The notes under the pieces were generated by a model. That model was not told where the DNA came from. It saw only the letters and a program-made list of their open reading frames with translations, and ran no database searches. A stretch of DNA of 64,000 bases, taken from Diphasiastrum complanatum (Eukaryota; Streptophyta; Lycopodiopsida; Lycopodiales; Lycopodiaceae). This document shows positions 1 to 13,043 of this stretch, one piece after another. The stretch covers positions 13,343,017-13,407,016 of the forward strand of contig CM055100.1 in NCBI GenBank assembly GCA_029204225.1. The letters run 5' to 3'. Both the position numbers and the translations under genes were made by a program. How positions within the stretch are numbered: the first letter of the stretch is position 1; every line of letters begins with the position of its first letter.

Positions 1-1119
1 ATATCTTTTAATGATTAATTAAGTGTGGTTTTGGAATTTTGAAAATTATGATTGATGAATCATAGGATTCTAAATATTTATGATTGATGGATCACAAATA
101 AATAATTAGTTGTTATCACAAGATTATAAGGAAATGTGATCATTCTTATAAATGACGAATAATTTGTGATCTATTGAAGGAGTCAAGAATTTAGCTCAGC
201 TGGTTTGAAATCTAAATTTATTTACTCCTGGACCAGTCTTTAATTGAGAACGTACGTGTCTCACAGGCATTTTCATAGGGTAATTTATTTTACTTATGAG
301 AAATATGCTTACCTTAGTCAGTGAAACTCTAGTACAGGTTGTAGTCTACAGATGCTTGTGTACAATAATTAGCCTAGATCTCTAGTTAATTGGGAGACAA
401 AAAAGTCTATCGAGATTGAATGGCTGGTATTTTCTAGCATGAGATGCTAGGAACAGATCACTTAACTCAAGAGAGTATCTGGAGTATTCAGAATTGAGTT
501 ATAATCGTTTTTATCTTCATGGATCTCCTAGAGATTTTGGTAGAGTGAACTGTTATATCTTAGTTTTTGAATTCTAAGAGTATTTGAACCATGAAGCATT
601 TATGACAAGTCTTTCAAAAATTATGGATGGTCTTCGACTATAATTGTTTGCTTCTTTAAATTTTGAACATAGATCTCTAATGTAAAGTGATAATTTACTT
701 AGCGGTTTATGTAGATTAAGTTTACATGAAAGTGATGTTACTTGTTGGAGAAGAGTTAAACCCAATTGAAAAATTGACCACTTAACGTACTTTTGAATAT
801 AATATAGTACTTCAGAGCAGAGATATACATTTGAAAAATTGTTATTTGATATTTGAAGTCAAACTAAGGGTAATGATAATGATTTCTCTGGATAAATGTG
901 AAAGTTAAAGGATTTGCTCTTTAGCTTATGAACTTAATCTTCGGGATATGTCGACTACTCATCTAGTGTTTTATGTACGCCGGTTACACTTAACCTAATG
1001 GTATATTATATTTCCATAATTGTATATGTGCTCCACATAATCGTCACACACAAAATAATCCTATCTATGAACATCATGATGTGCAATTTCCCACTCATCT
1101 TGGTAGCAGACTTATCACC
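1..1119. other. AT-rich non-coding stretch, unit 1
   Basis: Very AT-rich sequence without a credible gene; the only open frames are short and show no family motifs. Equivalents are 20815-21922 and 47536-48654. A tRNA A-box look-alike occurs near 194 but has no B box. Confidence 0.6.
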
Positions 1120-1202
1120 TTTTGTCATCCACTTACTATTGTCCACAACTACATCATGATGTTTTTAAAGATTTTACCAAGTATATATTCATGGAATAGG
1201 TT

Positions 1203-1400
1203 ATGAATCAACGTCAAGCTCGTTGGTGTAAATATTTGGAATTCTTTTCCCATGTTGACATTGACTATCTTTCTGGTGTTGAGAATGTTGTGGCAGATAT
1301 CCTTAGTCATTTGCAACAAATCATGGATATTATCTCGACTCAAACTAATTTTACTTCCTCTTTTGAACAAATATATATTCGTGATAGCACATCTCCTTTG
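1203..1400 (+). pseudogene. Ty3/gypsy pol fragment (RNase H end)
   Basis: The plus frame from 1203 reads NQRQARW, then about 20 residues later DYLSGVENVVAD-LSH. This matches the end of the gypsy RNase H domain, where a tether such as NQRQARW is followed by Y-x-G-x-x-N-x-VAD-LSR. A stretch like SFEQIY then follows, as in the linker after RNase H in chromovirus-like pol. Everything upstream (RT, protease) and the integrase are missing, so this is a dead fragment of about 65 codons. The frame then runs by chance into the antisense copia fragment. The family call is firm at superfamily level only. Confidence 0.75.
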
Positions 1401-1830
1401 TGCAAGATGTAAGAGCTTTATACTTCGTCATACTAGATGACAATGAGATAGTAGCTTGTTTCGTTGACATCCAAGAGATAGCATGTGCACTTATAGATTT
1501 TCTATCCATTTGATCTCCAACAAAGTCCGAATCTAAAAATCCAAACAAGTTAGATGATGATCCTCCATAAACAATGCCAAAATCTCTTGTTCCCAAGATG
1601 TATCTCAATACCCTCTTTCCTAGATTTAAATGCTCCACACTAGGATTTTGCATAAATTGGCTTAATCTACCGACACAAGAGCTAAGATCGGGTCTTGTGA
1701 TGGTTAGATATATGAGTGAACCACATAGCTTCCTATAGAGAGTAATGTCCTCGAAGGATCTTTCATTATCTCTTATAGTTAGCTTTACACTTGACTCCAT
1801 TGGTGTATCACAAGATTTAGCATCTACCAT
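1397..1830 (-). pseudogene. Ty1/copia pol fragment (RT end and RNase H)
   Basis: The minus frame from ATG at 1830 reads VDAKSCDTPM, then LIYLTITRPDLS, then LGKRVLRYILGT. These are the conserved end of copia reverse transcriptase and the connection region. The DSDFVGD, SISA and AISWMSTKQ-T-SLSSS-TKY-AL blocks of copia RNase H follow. The usual acidic D/E of the final A-E-Y block is replaced by TK, and part of the segment between SISA and ISW is lost. No YVDD is present on this side. It is open for about 143 codons but lacks gag, integrase and most of RT. Confidence 0.85.
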
Positions 1831-1870
1831 ATGAAATATTTTAGAATAGCATTAGCACACTTCTCATGAT

Positions 1871-2607
1871 AACTCAGCTTAGAGTTATTTTACCGATACT
1901 TACCTTTTTAGCCAAAAAAACTAATAATTGCGAATGTAGCCAAATTCTTGCTTTGTGCAACTTCAAACATGAAAACAAATTAATATCAAATTTGTTATAA
2001 TAGAGCACACATTTATCAAAATCATAGATATATTTCAAATTTAAAATATATTATAATATGCAAATTAGATATGAATCACCTGAAAAGTGCATTAAATTTT
2101 ATTTATCGTATCAATGATATGCTCTAAGAGTTTAGGAGGAGCCAAAGGACAAGTCAATGTATTGTCCCACGCATGTGAAACAAGTCTCCTTAACTTATAT
2201 TCCAACAAATTGATGCTACTGCATGCAAAAGCAGAAAATCGGTACATCTTCACAAAAATTTAAGATATGACAATATGACATGACAAGGCCTTTGTGGTAC
2301 AATATCACATCGTTCTTGTTTTATATGGAAAATCATTTTTTTTATCATGCAATCTCACCAACAGGAGTTCTTTGACCTACATGAGGTAAAAATATTATTC
2401 GTTAGATTTTACCACAACAACAAAATTTAAATGTACCAATTCTTTATTTTTGATCAATACATGTTATTATTATTATTATTTGAGATTTCGTTGCCCAAAA
2501 TTTCTCAATATGAAGTCTATGAATTTTAACAACAGACTCTTAAAACTCTCATGCAAAATTCTAAGCCAATTTCTATTTTTTTATATCAAAGTCCTAAAAT
2601 AGAAAAA
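1871..2607. other. AT-rich non-coding stretch
   Basis: No gene is recognised. It contains a short ATT triplet run near 2464-2480. Equivalents are 22674-23410 and 49406-50142. Confidence 0.5.
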
Positions 2608-2623
2608 CTAAATAAATAGATGA

Positions 2624-2742
<119 letters not shown>

Positions 2743-2757
2743 CAAAGCATAAGTAAG

Positions 2758-3229
<472 letters not shown>

Positions 3230-4214
3230 AATGACCAATACCCACAGTTAGTGAATCCCTCAAAAGCTAACTGCCCACCAAGAGATTGTCAATATTTTTA
3301 GGCAATTCAAATAACAGTCCAAGAAAATCATCATGACGTAAAAGCTTGTTAATAATCATACATAGTTTATCCCGGTAGAACACGTTATCTTGAAAGGTAT
3401 CTGCCAGCGTTCGTACTTCCTTAAGAAAAATTTCTTGTTTGTTACAACAGTACATGGCAGCTATTGTTTGTGATATAATGACCTTATATGAATTAAATAT
3501 AGGTCTGTTTGAAGCCAGGAGTATATATATTGCATAAATTAAAAAGGAAGGTCTCTTCTTTTATCATATTCGAAAAGCAATGCATGGCCTTAAGCGAGGT
3601 CGAAAGAGATTGTAATTTTCAAAAAGTTTGCTGAATTTTTCGTGTAATCACTTCCATCAATGTCAAGGTACTCCAAAGGGTATATCCAGAAAGGACTATC
3701 CGCCATTGAAACGTTTAAGAGTAGAACAAGAACAGCCTTAAAGATTTTCAATTTGAAAATTGCAGAAGACTTCATAAGGAAAATACCAATCCATTTTGAC
3801 ATTCGGCATGTATGACCAACCAAAAACTATATCATCAAAGGTCTTGTGTATAAAGCCAAATGGCTATAGTAAAATGCGAGAATAAAACTTCTTCACATGA
3901 ATGGTCTCAAACATTCTATTGCGATAAAGTAAATGCAAAAAGAGCTTTCCCTTAGATTCATGCGTGATGAGCTATAAGCGATCCAAAGTATTTCTGATAA
4001 CCTCCCTTCTTTCCAAAATGATCTCGTCCTGCAACCATGTCAATCCTGATAAAAGTTCAGCTTCTTAACTGGCAAGTCGCTCTTTGTACCGCTTTCGTGT
4101 CCTTATTTCCCCCTGTATCTAGTAAATTTTCTTCTTTTTCCTTGGCCAAACATGACATAGTTGGGATTATTAAGGTTGAAAGTGCCTGAACGTTTACTAG
4201 TGGAAAAATTTACC

Positions 4215-5445
4215 CTATACAGTGGAGAAGCTAGGTCTTTTGAGCAGACATTCAATTTCTCTAATGTTCTCAGCATCACCAAGATGAGCAAGGAGCTTAG
4301 GAGAGGGATTTTTGGCAAGTTCAATAGATGCATCAATCATGTACTAGCATAGGTATAAACAGGTAATCCGAGCTTTGACAATTTCCCTAGCAGGTTTGTG
4401 TAGCCAAAGGAAAAAAGCATTGAGTTGATTTTGCGGTGAGGCACCTGGGAAGAAAATGCCAAGATTATTCATCATATATCGAATGGCATGGTCAAACCAA
4501 ATAATAGGGGACTGATTTTTACACTTGTCTCCACATCTACACTTGAAGAAAGCCTCGTTTCCAATTCTAGAGTCTGGCTCAGTGGAGATTCATCCTATTA
4601 AAACCAGTGTCGAGATGTCCACGAATACGTGCCCAGGTTTGCTCAAAAGGGCACCGGGAGGGCTCGAATTTGCTCGTACAGATAGCAATTTCAAAAGCAA
4701 TAGGGGTCTCAAGAGTAGAATTTTTGTTCAAAGCAGCCTGTTTACAAGTCTGGACTTCTTTTTCAGTAAGATGGGTAAGGATGCACCAATGCTCAATGGA
4801 AATAGGAGCAAGAAAATTGACAGAAGGCAGACTCCAGAGTTTGTATGAAGTGCTAGCAGATTTGAGCTCAATAGTGAGAGCAGGTTCGAAAGGGACTTGG
4901 CAATTTTTGGACTGACAAAATTCAAAGGAGGATTGATCACCAATGTTGCAAATATCTTGAGAAAATAATTGTTGTGTGGTACCATCTTCGTCCAGTTCAT
5001 CTAAGAAGAAAAGAGGAAGTGGAGAAGAGGGTGGCTCAGGAATGGTGGGAGAGGGTTCAACAGATAGCAGGTCATTTTCTTTTTCAAGACAAGCAAAGAC
5101 TTATCTAATATGATAGTTATAAATTTTTTCTTCGTTCGCATATTTTTCTGAAATACCAACCAAATTTGAAGCCAACGTTTCAATGGTACTCATAGGATCA
5201 ATCTTGGTCTTGCCAAATTCCGGGTACATCTTAATCCAATGTAAAGTATCCAAGAGATCGGTAAAGCAAAGCACTTTATCTTCGGGTCCCGTAGCATTAC
5301 AAGTATTACGATCAGTTCCTTTGATAAAACTATGCAACATGACAGCTTTTTTCATGCAGATAATCAGAGTTTGTATAAATAGATTAGGAGGAGGAAGGGG
5401 CTCCCCATAACCCAACTCTACTGCGCCTTGAAACCAACCTGAGGA
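4215..5445 (-). pseudogene. Broken protein-coding remnant, unrecognised family, unit 1
   Basis: Reading right to left there is a long coherent frame with protein-like composition, starting after an in-frame stop at 5446-5448. It contains GYGEPLPPPNLF, then LDTLHWIKMYPEF. It meets an in-frame TAA at 5101-5103 and continues in the same frame (FACLEKEND, then an acidic-proline stretch, then IEHWCILTHLTEKE) to a TGA at 4579-4581. A one-base frame change then leads into a frame with a CRCGDKC cysteine motif and IIWFDHAIRYMMNN, which is broken by a TAG at 4344-4346 and ends at 4215. I do not recognise the protein. It could be a decayed host gene, a transposon gene or an integrated element. The TGA at 4579 is private to this unit; units 2 and 3 have CGA there. 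Confidence 0.5.
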
Positions 5446-6841
5446 CTAAAACATAAAACGAACCTATGTTAGCAATGAATCCAAGTAAGGTAAAGGTTTT
5501 GGTACTACCCCGGCCAAAGGACAGTCGGATTTACACCTCAAGGATGCATAGAGAGAGATTAACAAAACAAAGTTCCTCTTGACAAGTCAAGACCAAAACC
5601 TTTTAAAACACTTTATTCATAGACTACCAAGATAACACATAGCTGAAAAGTATACACTACTATTAAAAGCACCGTAAAGCGAAACATATCTCAAGATATC
5701 CAGCTGGTACCTGCCACCACCCCACCACACAAAACCGCACAAGTTAGCACAGTGAGGAAGACAAGTGTCAATGCTGACTGTCAGTTGTTATTCATGTACA
5801 AAATACGTTACGCTCAACTAATCAGCTTGCAATGTAAAATAAAGTTTAGTGCAATCCAATCTTCCCTTACTAGTTTTCGTCACAAGTACTCGGCCAAACC
5901 ATGCTAACAACGTATCAGGACATCCGCCATACTGATCCGTTTGTTGTTTTTTGGTCCGTATTGTTAGATAATACACAATACGCACTTGAAAACAAGCCAT
6001 ACAAGTAGCATAGTAAAATGTGAGCATGTAAGCAGTTTGGACCAGTACATGAGTTTTGCGGGAAATCCATGCCATCCCATCACTCTTATCTGTAACAGAC
6101 AATGTACAGTGCTCGTGACTTCTTGAGCAAATCCATGCCATACAAAAGTCCGCAAACCCCACTTCCCGTTCTTACAATTATAAACCAAACTACTGCTTCA
6201 GAGATTACCCGAGAAACTGTTATAATCTAGTGCAAAATGTGAAAGTAGGCATTTGTGTATGCACATTCAAACTAAGATTGGGGCAATTCCATGCCATTTC
6301 GATCTTATGAATGAATACGTTCTTAGCACAAAACCATGTACTTTAAAGAACTTACAACAATTACACAAATCCCTGTATAGAAAAAAGCATGTTATAAACT
6401 TCAGGGTTATCATCATTCCAAAAGTAAGCACTGATATATTAGTTTTGATTGCATGAAAAATAGACATAGTTATCGTATCATACTACTTTTCTTGCATATT
6501 TTTGTCAAGCTTCCTCTTTCACCCTGTTTTTTTAGCCTTACTAATAGAAATTTGTAAACATCCATGCATTTCTGACTTGAATGGTAGACGATACAGATTG
6601 TTGCGAAGCAATCACGTTTGCAATTTGTAGTTTAGAAGATTGACCTTCCGTATCCATTTCTAAGAATCGTCATTGCGTAGATACATGCATATGAGTAATC
6701 CAATTCGTTTATAATACCTTTCGAATGGGTTTATGGTCTTCTTCATAAAGTGTAATTTGGAGTGTATATGCTATGAGTGTCATACGTACCTTATATTTGC
6801 TGTCAACTGAGGTATACCTAAACCCTTCGTGCTCTTTTATG
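5446..6841. other. Stretch without a convincing gene
   Basis: A 114-codon minus-strand frame (5818-6162) stays open in all three units (24960-25304, 51692-52036). It has no recognised domain, and its few differences between copies include non-conservative changes, so it is not called as a gene. The rest shows nothing recognisable. Confidence 0.4.
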
Positions 6842-7435
6842 CTGTAAAATTGTGTGTGACAAAGATAATCATAAGTATTATCACCGACCTATTATCGTAG
6901 CGAGCTCTTCTCTGATTATGAGACATATATACGTAGACAACAGTCATTTAAGAACATTTCTACCATCAACCATCACTATAATGCGATGATGACGTCTTTT
7001 TTGCAAGTATATGCAAGAGATTGTGAAGAACTAATGTATGTCGCGCTGCCAAACAAGCGAGCTATGATAATTGTCAGCATTCTCATCGTTGAACAGCGAT
7101 TTCTGGCCAAGTATTTCAGTGCTAGCAGCGCTACTAGCACCCTCCAGGGTCGCGCTGTAGCAATCAACAAAAAGCTAAAAACTATATGGTAGCGCTACCA
7201 CATCCGTACATTGTCAAAATGGCTCATATTTATGCCTACAAAGTCAGCCAGCGCTGGCTTGTAACACCTGTATGTTATAAAGCAAGTATCGAATGCAATC
7301 ATGCATGCCATAACAAGCGCTTGATACTCTCATATGCTTGCTACCAAACCTATTGATGATATAACAAGAATGCCAAAGGTTGCAACCGAATCTATCCATC
7401 TCTTTTGCAGACAAAGTAGTCAAATCAAAAGTAAA

Positions 7436-7815
7436 TTGGTATGAAGGCCACTTACCAAAGTATTTCAAAGTTTGCTCTCTGACTATTGCAGCATAAGCTT
7501 TAACACTGCAATTCTTGATATGCCAAAGCAGAAGGTAGAAGAAGATGAAGAGAGAAGAGGAGAGAGGGCGTGGAGAAAGCTTGCAGGCCCATTCCTTCCT
7601 TATGTAGATGCATTTGAAACAAGAGTGCTCAAGAGGCAAAGGGATCATGTCCGTAGGACATACCTCCACTGATCTTGACCGTTGAAGTGGCTTTGGTGGT
7701 TTTCAAGTTTCCCTCCAATAGTTACAAAGGGTCATATATCTTTTTAAAGTACAAAGGGCTAAGTATATAATAGAGAAGTTGCATACCATTCATGAGAGAG
7801 AGAGAGAGAGAGAGA
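7436..7815. repeat. Dispersed ~360-bp repeat with short GA tail, B copy 1
   Basis: Homologous to 2758-3107 and ends in a 22-bp GA run (7794-7815). A minus-strand GTAAGT donor-like site lies at 7450-7455. Equivalents are 26598-26977, 34853-35231 and 53329-53708. Confidence 0.75.
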
Positions 7816-7827
7816 ATTAATTTACTG

Positions 7828-7951
7828 TCATTGTATCATGTGCAGTAGAAATAATTTCATGGTAGAGATGCAACTCCAATAAAAATTTATCATTGTATCG
7901 TGTGCAGTAGAATTAATTTCATGGCAGGGATGCAACTCCAATAAAAATTTG
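7828..7951 (+). repeat. Two tandem copies of a 62-bp unit
   Basis: The block starting TCATTGTATC at 7828 repeats at 7890 with a few substitutions. Equivalents are 26990-27113 and 53721-53844; the copy after 35240 is indel-ridden. The carrier exon starts directly after it. Confidence 0.85.
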
Positions 7952-7961
7952 TTCCGGTTTC

Positions 7962-8126
7962 GTGGCAAATAACAGAGTGGCACTGGTTAGCAGCAGGGAT
8001 CATCTGAACGAGATAAGATTATGGCTTGTCAAGGGCTGGGCAGACAACTTCATAGCTGGGGGAACAACTTCGGGCCTATCTAAAGTGATATTACAGCCTT
8101 TTGACACAACCAAGACTCTGTTACAG
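7962..8126 (+). pseudogene. Orphan first-repeat exon of a mitochondrial carrier (SLC25) protein, B copy 1
   Basis: The frame encodes 55 residues. Residues 28-55 look like the start of a mitochondrial carrier repeat: an amphipathic helix with FIAGG, a small-residue run, then the family signature P-F-D-x-x-K at residues 46-51 followed by T-L-L-Q. Carriers of this family exchange metabolites across the inner mitochondrial membrane and normally have three such repeats in about 300 residues. The frame meets a donor-like CAG/GTGATT at 8126/8127, and a possible acceptor CAG lies just inside the start. I find no second helix or further repeats downstream before the module ends, so this is probably a captured or decayed exon. 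The first codon is GTG, so it is unlikely to be the true start. Confidence 0.5.
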
Positions 8127-8720
8127 GTGATTTTTTGTTCACTATTATAGTCTTTTGCTTTCACTGTTACGGCTCTATTGCCAAGAGCAATTGAAGTTGA
8201 AAGAATTTTGTACTTATTACGTATGCAATGGAAGCATGCACTTCATTTTTGAAAATATCATTGTGATTTATTGTAGACGTTGGTTGTATTATAGTTATCC
8301 ATAAAACTTCCACATTGGCCAATGATGGAATTGATAATTAGGATATGGCATGGCCGGTGTTTTACAGCAGTGAGCTTGCAAGCCACCTTAACTTTTGTCT
8401 TGACTCTGAAGTCAGCCGGAAGGTTTAATAATGTCTAGAGGATTTTTCAAACAATGAAACTTGTTCTGTGAGTTGACTTAGACACTCAAACTATTGATGT
8501 CATCAGCTCATGGCAAAAGTTTTGATTTTCTTCAACATTATTGAAATGAAATCTTAGAAAGAAAACTAGCCTGCCCATGTTATGTAAGGAAGTCCTAACG
8601 AATGATTTTCGTTGTCATTCTTACTATCTGCTTTCAACTTTCTTATCTGATGTTATTGCACATGAGATGGAAACAAAGCTATGATCCATGAGGGCGAGAT
8701 AGGAGAGCACGAGTACTTAT

Positions 8721-8948
8721 ATGATAGCAAAATACAAACTCTACACAATTGTTCTCAAATTGCCTACGCTTATCCTGCTTGCTCCTCCATGTGCCCTGGA
8801 AATGCACTCTATTGGCTCAATTGCGTTGAAAAAGGGACGAGGGACGTTAGTAAAGCTGTCGGTAGCTCTTTCAAGCGAGGAAGTTCTAGCAACGGCATTG
8901 CCATGTGTTCTCATGATGTTCACGATGAGCGATTTTCTATTGAACTAA
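8721..8948 (+). other. Small open frame, unrecognised
   Basis: A 75-codon frame with hydrophobic segments stays open in copies 1, 3 (36142-36369) and 4 (54614-54841). Copy 2 has lost one C of a CCC run near 27957, which shifts the frame. There are no recognised motifs. It could be an exon of the gene that donated the carrier exon, but this is unsupported. Confidence 0.15.
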
Positions 8949-9052
8949 GCCTGACTTCCATCTAGGGACACCCAGGGCCCTAAATGTGGCGTTATTAGCC
9001 ATAATCATGTACGGTTTCAAAACCATTTCCATCGTATGCAACAAGAATAAGC

Positions 9053-9343
9053 TCAGCATCGCATCTGCAAAGATTCAACACTCCTCTTTCTCTGACATTT
9101 ATCAAGAGCATAATGGTCACCATGCTTAGAAGAGCAATCACCATCGCTTTCCATCATGAACAAAGAACAAAACGTCATTAGAACTACTAACACGACTACA
9201 AGGACAAGATCATGTGCTGCTTCTTTTGGAGAGGTTTGAAGCTTGAAAGTGTAACGAGTGGAAAGATCCGAGTCTAATAGCAGGTTGGAAGATGTTCTTG
9301 ATTTGATCCATTCTTGCTTTTCTTTTGGATAGTTTGGAAGCAT
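9053..9343 (-). other. Small open frame with one membrane segment, unrecognised
   Basis: A 96-codon minus-strand frame with a lysine-rich start and a hydrophobic stretch of about 18 residues near residues 45-65 (LVLVVVLVVLM), followed by a polar tail with Cys and His. It is open in all four B modules (28215-28505, 36474-36764, 54946-55236), with a single Q/R difference near its end. The copies are so similar overall that conservation says little. It may be a real small membrane protein or chance. Confidence 0.2.
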
Positions 9344-9883
9344 GATGGTTGGGATTATGGCATTGTAATGATCCGGCCAGATTGGAAGATGTTTTTGGTG
9401 AAGTCATGTGATGCAGCTCATTATAAATCTGAATTTGATATATAGATCAGTGAGATTACTTGGTATTGTTGTGAATTTTGTTCTAGATGGCTTTCATGAT
9501 CTATTTGACTCGTTATGATTGCATTCTTGTAGATGTTTTGGATAGGTTTTTCAGCTTTGAGATTTTGTGTAGATTAGTAAGTATGTACGTGATGCTTTAG
9601 GATTTAAAATTCAATTATAGGTGCAAGAACGCTAGAAAGATTCAGACGCAAGTTTACAAAGTAGGCGAGGGTGCTGATTAGGTGCAGGAGCGCTCGGCTA
9701 ATCCAAAATCTTACAATCTTACAACTGGTGATATTTGATCCTTAAAAATACTACATTTGCCAAAACTTGATGATTTCTTGGCCTCGTTGCAACTAAGAAA
9801 TTGATGTTCAATCTAACTCTCTGATGATGGATTACTGGGTAAGCAGGATTATATCAATTCTATCAAACCGAGCGTCCCTGAAC

Positions 9884-10075
9884 ATGACCAATCTAAGCAC
9901 ACTGGTAAAAAAGTCCATGATGGACAAGATGAAGGACAAGGCCAATGGGCTAAAGTCGTAGATTAAAAGTTTGTACACTACCAAAAAGAGTGGTGATATA
10001 GGGAGTGGTGACGAGGAAGATGAAGACGACTCCACCTCCTCGCCCGAGCGCAACAGTGAACCATACGGGTCATGA
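9884..10075 (+). pseudogene. Decayed small coding remnant with acidic tail
   Basis: From ATG at 9884 the frame is lysine/methionine-rich (KKSMMDKMKDK), is broken by a TAG at 9959-9961, then continues to an acidic, serine-rich end (DEEDEDDSTSSPE) and TGA at 10073. The stop is present in all four B modules. The source family is not recognised. Confidence 0.3.
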
Positions 10076-10325
10076 CAGTAAATGTTGCATGATATAAAAA
10101 AATTGTCACTAAGTCGCAAAAGATTTGACGTTGAGTATTGATCGATGTTAACAAATGAAACCTATACTGGAAGCTATCTATTCTTAGATATTCAAGCTTA
10201 ATTTGAAGAGGCATAGTCATCAACATAATTTATACTATACTTTTATACATAATTAGTGTTTGGGCTTATAGTATACAGGTGGCAGGTTTTAATTGGATCT
10301 AACTACAAATGTTTAAACTCATTTT

Positions 10326-10357
10326 AGTTTTGGCCTTTCAATTGAAAGGCCAAAACT
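10326..10357. repeat. Perfect 32-bp palindrome, B copy 1
   Basis: Centre CAATTG, arms beginning AGTTTTGGCC, with no spacer. It is identical in all four B modules. Confidence 0.95.
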
Positions 10358-10579
10358 TCAACTATGTCCGTTAGCAAGCTTGAGCAGGCCTACTACCTAG
10401 TAGCATTCAGCCTTCAATGCACCTCGTCACAGGGCAGCTCGGTGCATGAAGGGTACATGCTACAGCCGATAGTGGGCCGCTCACACCAACCGCTACCTAG
10501 TCTGTAATGTATTTTTTGAGTATACAGAAGGGGGGGGGGGAGGGATAGGGGCAAGGGCAGGGGCAGGGGCAGAAGATTA

Positions 10580-11124
10580 TGTGAAAATATGTGTCCTGAG
10601 GTTTCTGAAGGAACCGAAGGTGTCATGCCCATGACTGGTCTCGGGTAGCGTGTCCACGCTAGGGATCGGTAGACCAACAACCCGTAAGTTAATTGTGACT
10701 ATAAGGGAATTGGGGCCCTTATGTGTACATGGTCATAATTAATGGTTGTAGGCCTAAACACATGGTGGTGGAGTTGGTATGGATCTATCAGTGAGTCATT
10801 AGACATGGCCCAGATAGGCTGCAGAGGTGTCTAGTGAGGTGTCACAGTGCACTACTAGTGATACATGGGCCATGGAGGATGGTATAAGTATACCTGCTGG
10901 GCTCTCAATAGTGTATGCTTGATTTTGTGACTAGTAGCTACATGCTGCTGGTGTGACTCCTCTTTCCATGACTCTGATTGATCCATAGCCTGGGGGCTAG
11001 ATCCGTACGATCTAGGTTTGGTTGCGTTGGTTTAATCTCCACCAGTTCCCATGTGTTGTTGTTTTGTATGGTATGCTTAGGCTATAATTTTGTGTTGTGG
11101 ACTTTATATTGGTATCAATGCCAG
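10580..11124 (+). mobile_element. Possible LTR end with primer-binding site, B copy 1
   Basis: The stretch TGGTATCAATGCCAG at 11110-11124 matches the complement of the plant initiator Met-tRNA 3' end at 13 of 15 bases, the usual primer-binding site of plant LTR retrotransposons. Upstream there is a TATAAGTATA box (10883) and a G-rich purine run (10530-10573), as expected for LTR promoter and polypurine sequences. The LTR borders are not fixed and no gag or pol follows. Other copies of the primer-binding site are at 30271, 38531 and 57002. Confidence 0.35.
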
Positions 11125-12012
11125 TCTAAGCAGGATTTATCATCGAAAGTGTCGAGTGGAAATCTCGATGTTTTCTCGAAAATCCGACGAAGTAAGCAAC
11201 AAAATGGTGGAATTCTGGAATTTTCTTCCCGTTGGAAATCATTTTGGAATTGCAATCGATTGTCTAGTAAGTGCACTACCAGGTTCGCAATCGGTTTGTT
11301 TTTATGCTTTTCGAATTGGTTTCTTTGAAGGAATTTCGTGTCAATTCTGTTGTTGTCGATTACTGTGGTTAGCATCTTTGTGAAAGCAACAAGTTACTTT
11401 GATGGTTGGCTGGATTTTCTCCTATAGTCTCTTATTCTTCTTATAAATGGTTATTGTATTTTAAATGTTGTCTATTGTCTGTTTGGAAGACGGTTTGGTT
11501 TTAAAACAGTGGGAACAAGCTAGAACAGAAGTAAAAATACTCTAATTTGTTGGCTGTTGAGTGTTGGTGATGTTTGACAGGATTGCAAGGCTACTTACTA
11601 TGAATCACAGGCTTATGTTTCATTTTCTAGCAAACTAACGGTTTGTTTGAAGGATTGTGAGCCTATAAAGCCATTCTTGAGGATGGTTGGGTTCGGATTA
11701 AATGACTATTTGTGAAAATAGTTGTTAATTGCGTACAAAACTAGGTTTTTGAAAAATTTTGGCAATATAACTGCTATCAGTGAAGCAAAACCCTGCAAAA
11801 TCTTGTATTAAAACTATTGCTTATGCTGGAAACAAGTAAATGAAAGCCATAGCGATCTATAAAACGCTACAAAGGCAACAGGATCTACAAAAATACAGCA
11901 GATGTTTGTGCCTTTGTGCTTCCTGCATCATAAGAAACGAAAAAACTAGAATTAAAACTCAGATTAACAAGCTGATTGTTAGACTTTTGAACTCCTCCTG
12001 GGCGCCCTGAAA

Positions 12013-12014
<2 letters not shown>
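11125..12014. other. Stretch without a recognisable gene
   Basis: Open frames of up to about 116 codons exist, but they overlap each other in several frames and carry no motifs. It could be decayed gag-side sequence following the primer-binding-site-like element. Equivalents are 30286-31238, 38546-39498 and 57017-57969. Confidence 0.35.

Positions 12015-13043
<1,029 letters not shown>

Larger units (their letters stand above)
1120..1870 (+). mobile_element. Composite gypsy/copia remnant, left inverted arm, unit 1
   Basis: About 750 bp that is an imperfect inverted copy of 17791-18539. It joins a plus-strand Ty3/gypsy RNase H fragment to a minus-strand Ty1/copia RT/RNase H fragment, meeting near 1400. 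No LTRs are seen. Both arms share the same join, so the fusion predates the inverted duplication. Confidence 0.8.

Noticed and set aside
191-260. tRNA-like A box (TAGCTCAGCTGG) near 194
   Set aside because: No B box (GGTTC-A--CC type) at the right distance and no acceptor stem, so it is not a tRNA gene.
1149-1370. Minus-strand frames opposite the gypsy RNase H fragment
   Set aside because: They are shadows of the gypsy reading frame on the other strand.
5818-6162. 114-codon minus-strand frame, open in three units
   Set aside because: No motif, signal or domain. Differences between units include non-conservative changes, as expected for non-coding DNA.
10978-11383. Overlapping frames of 97-116 codons in B
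   Set aside because: Several mutually exclusive frames overlap the possible primer-binding site. None has a recognisable family, and one is truncated in other copies by a single base.
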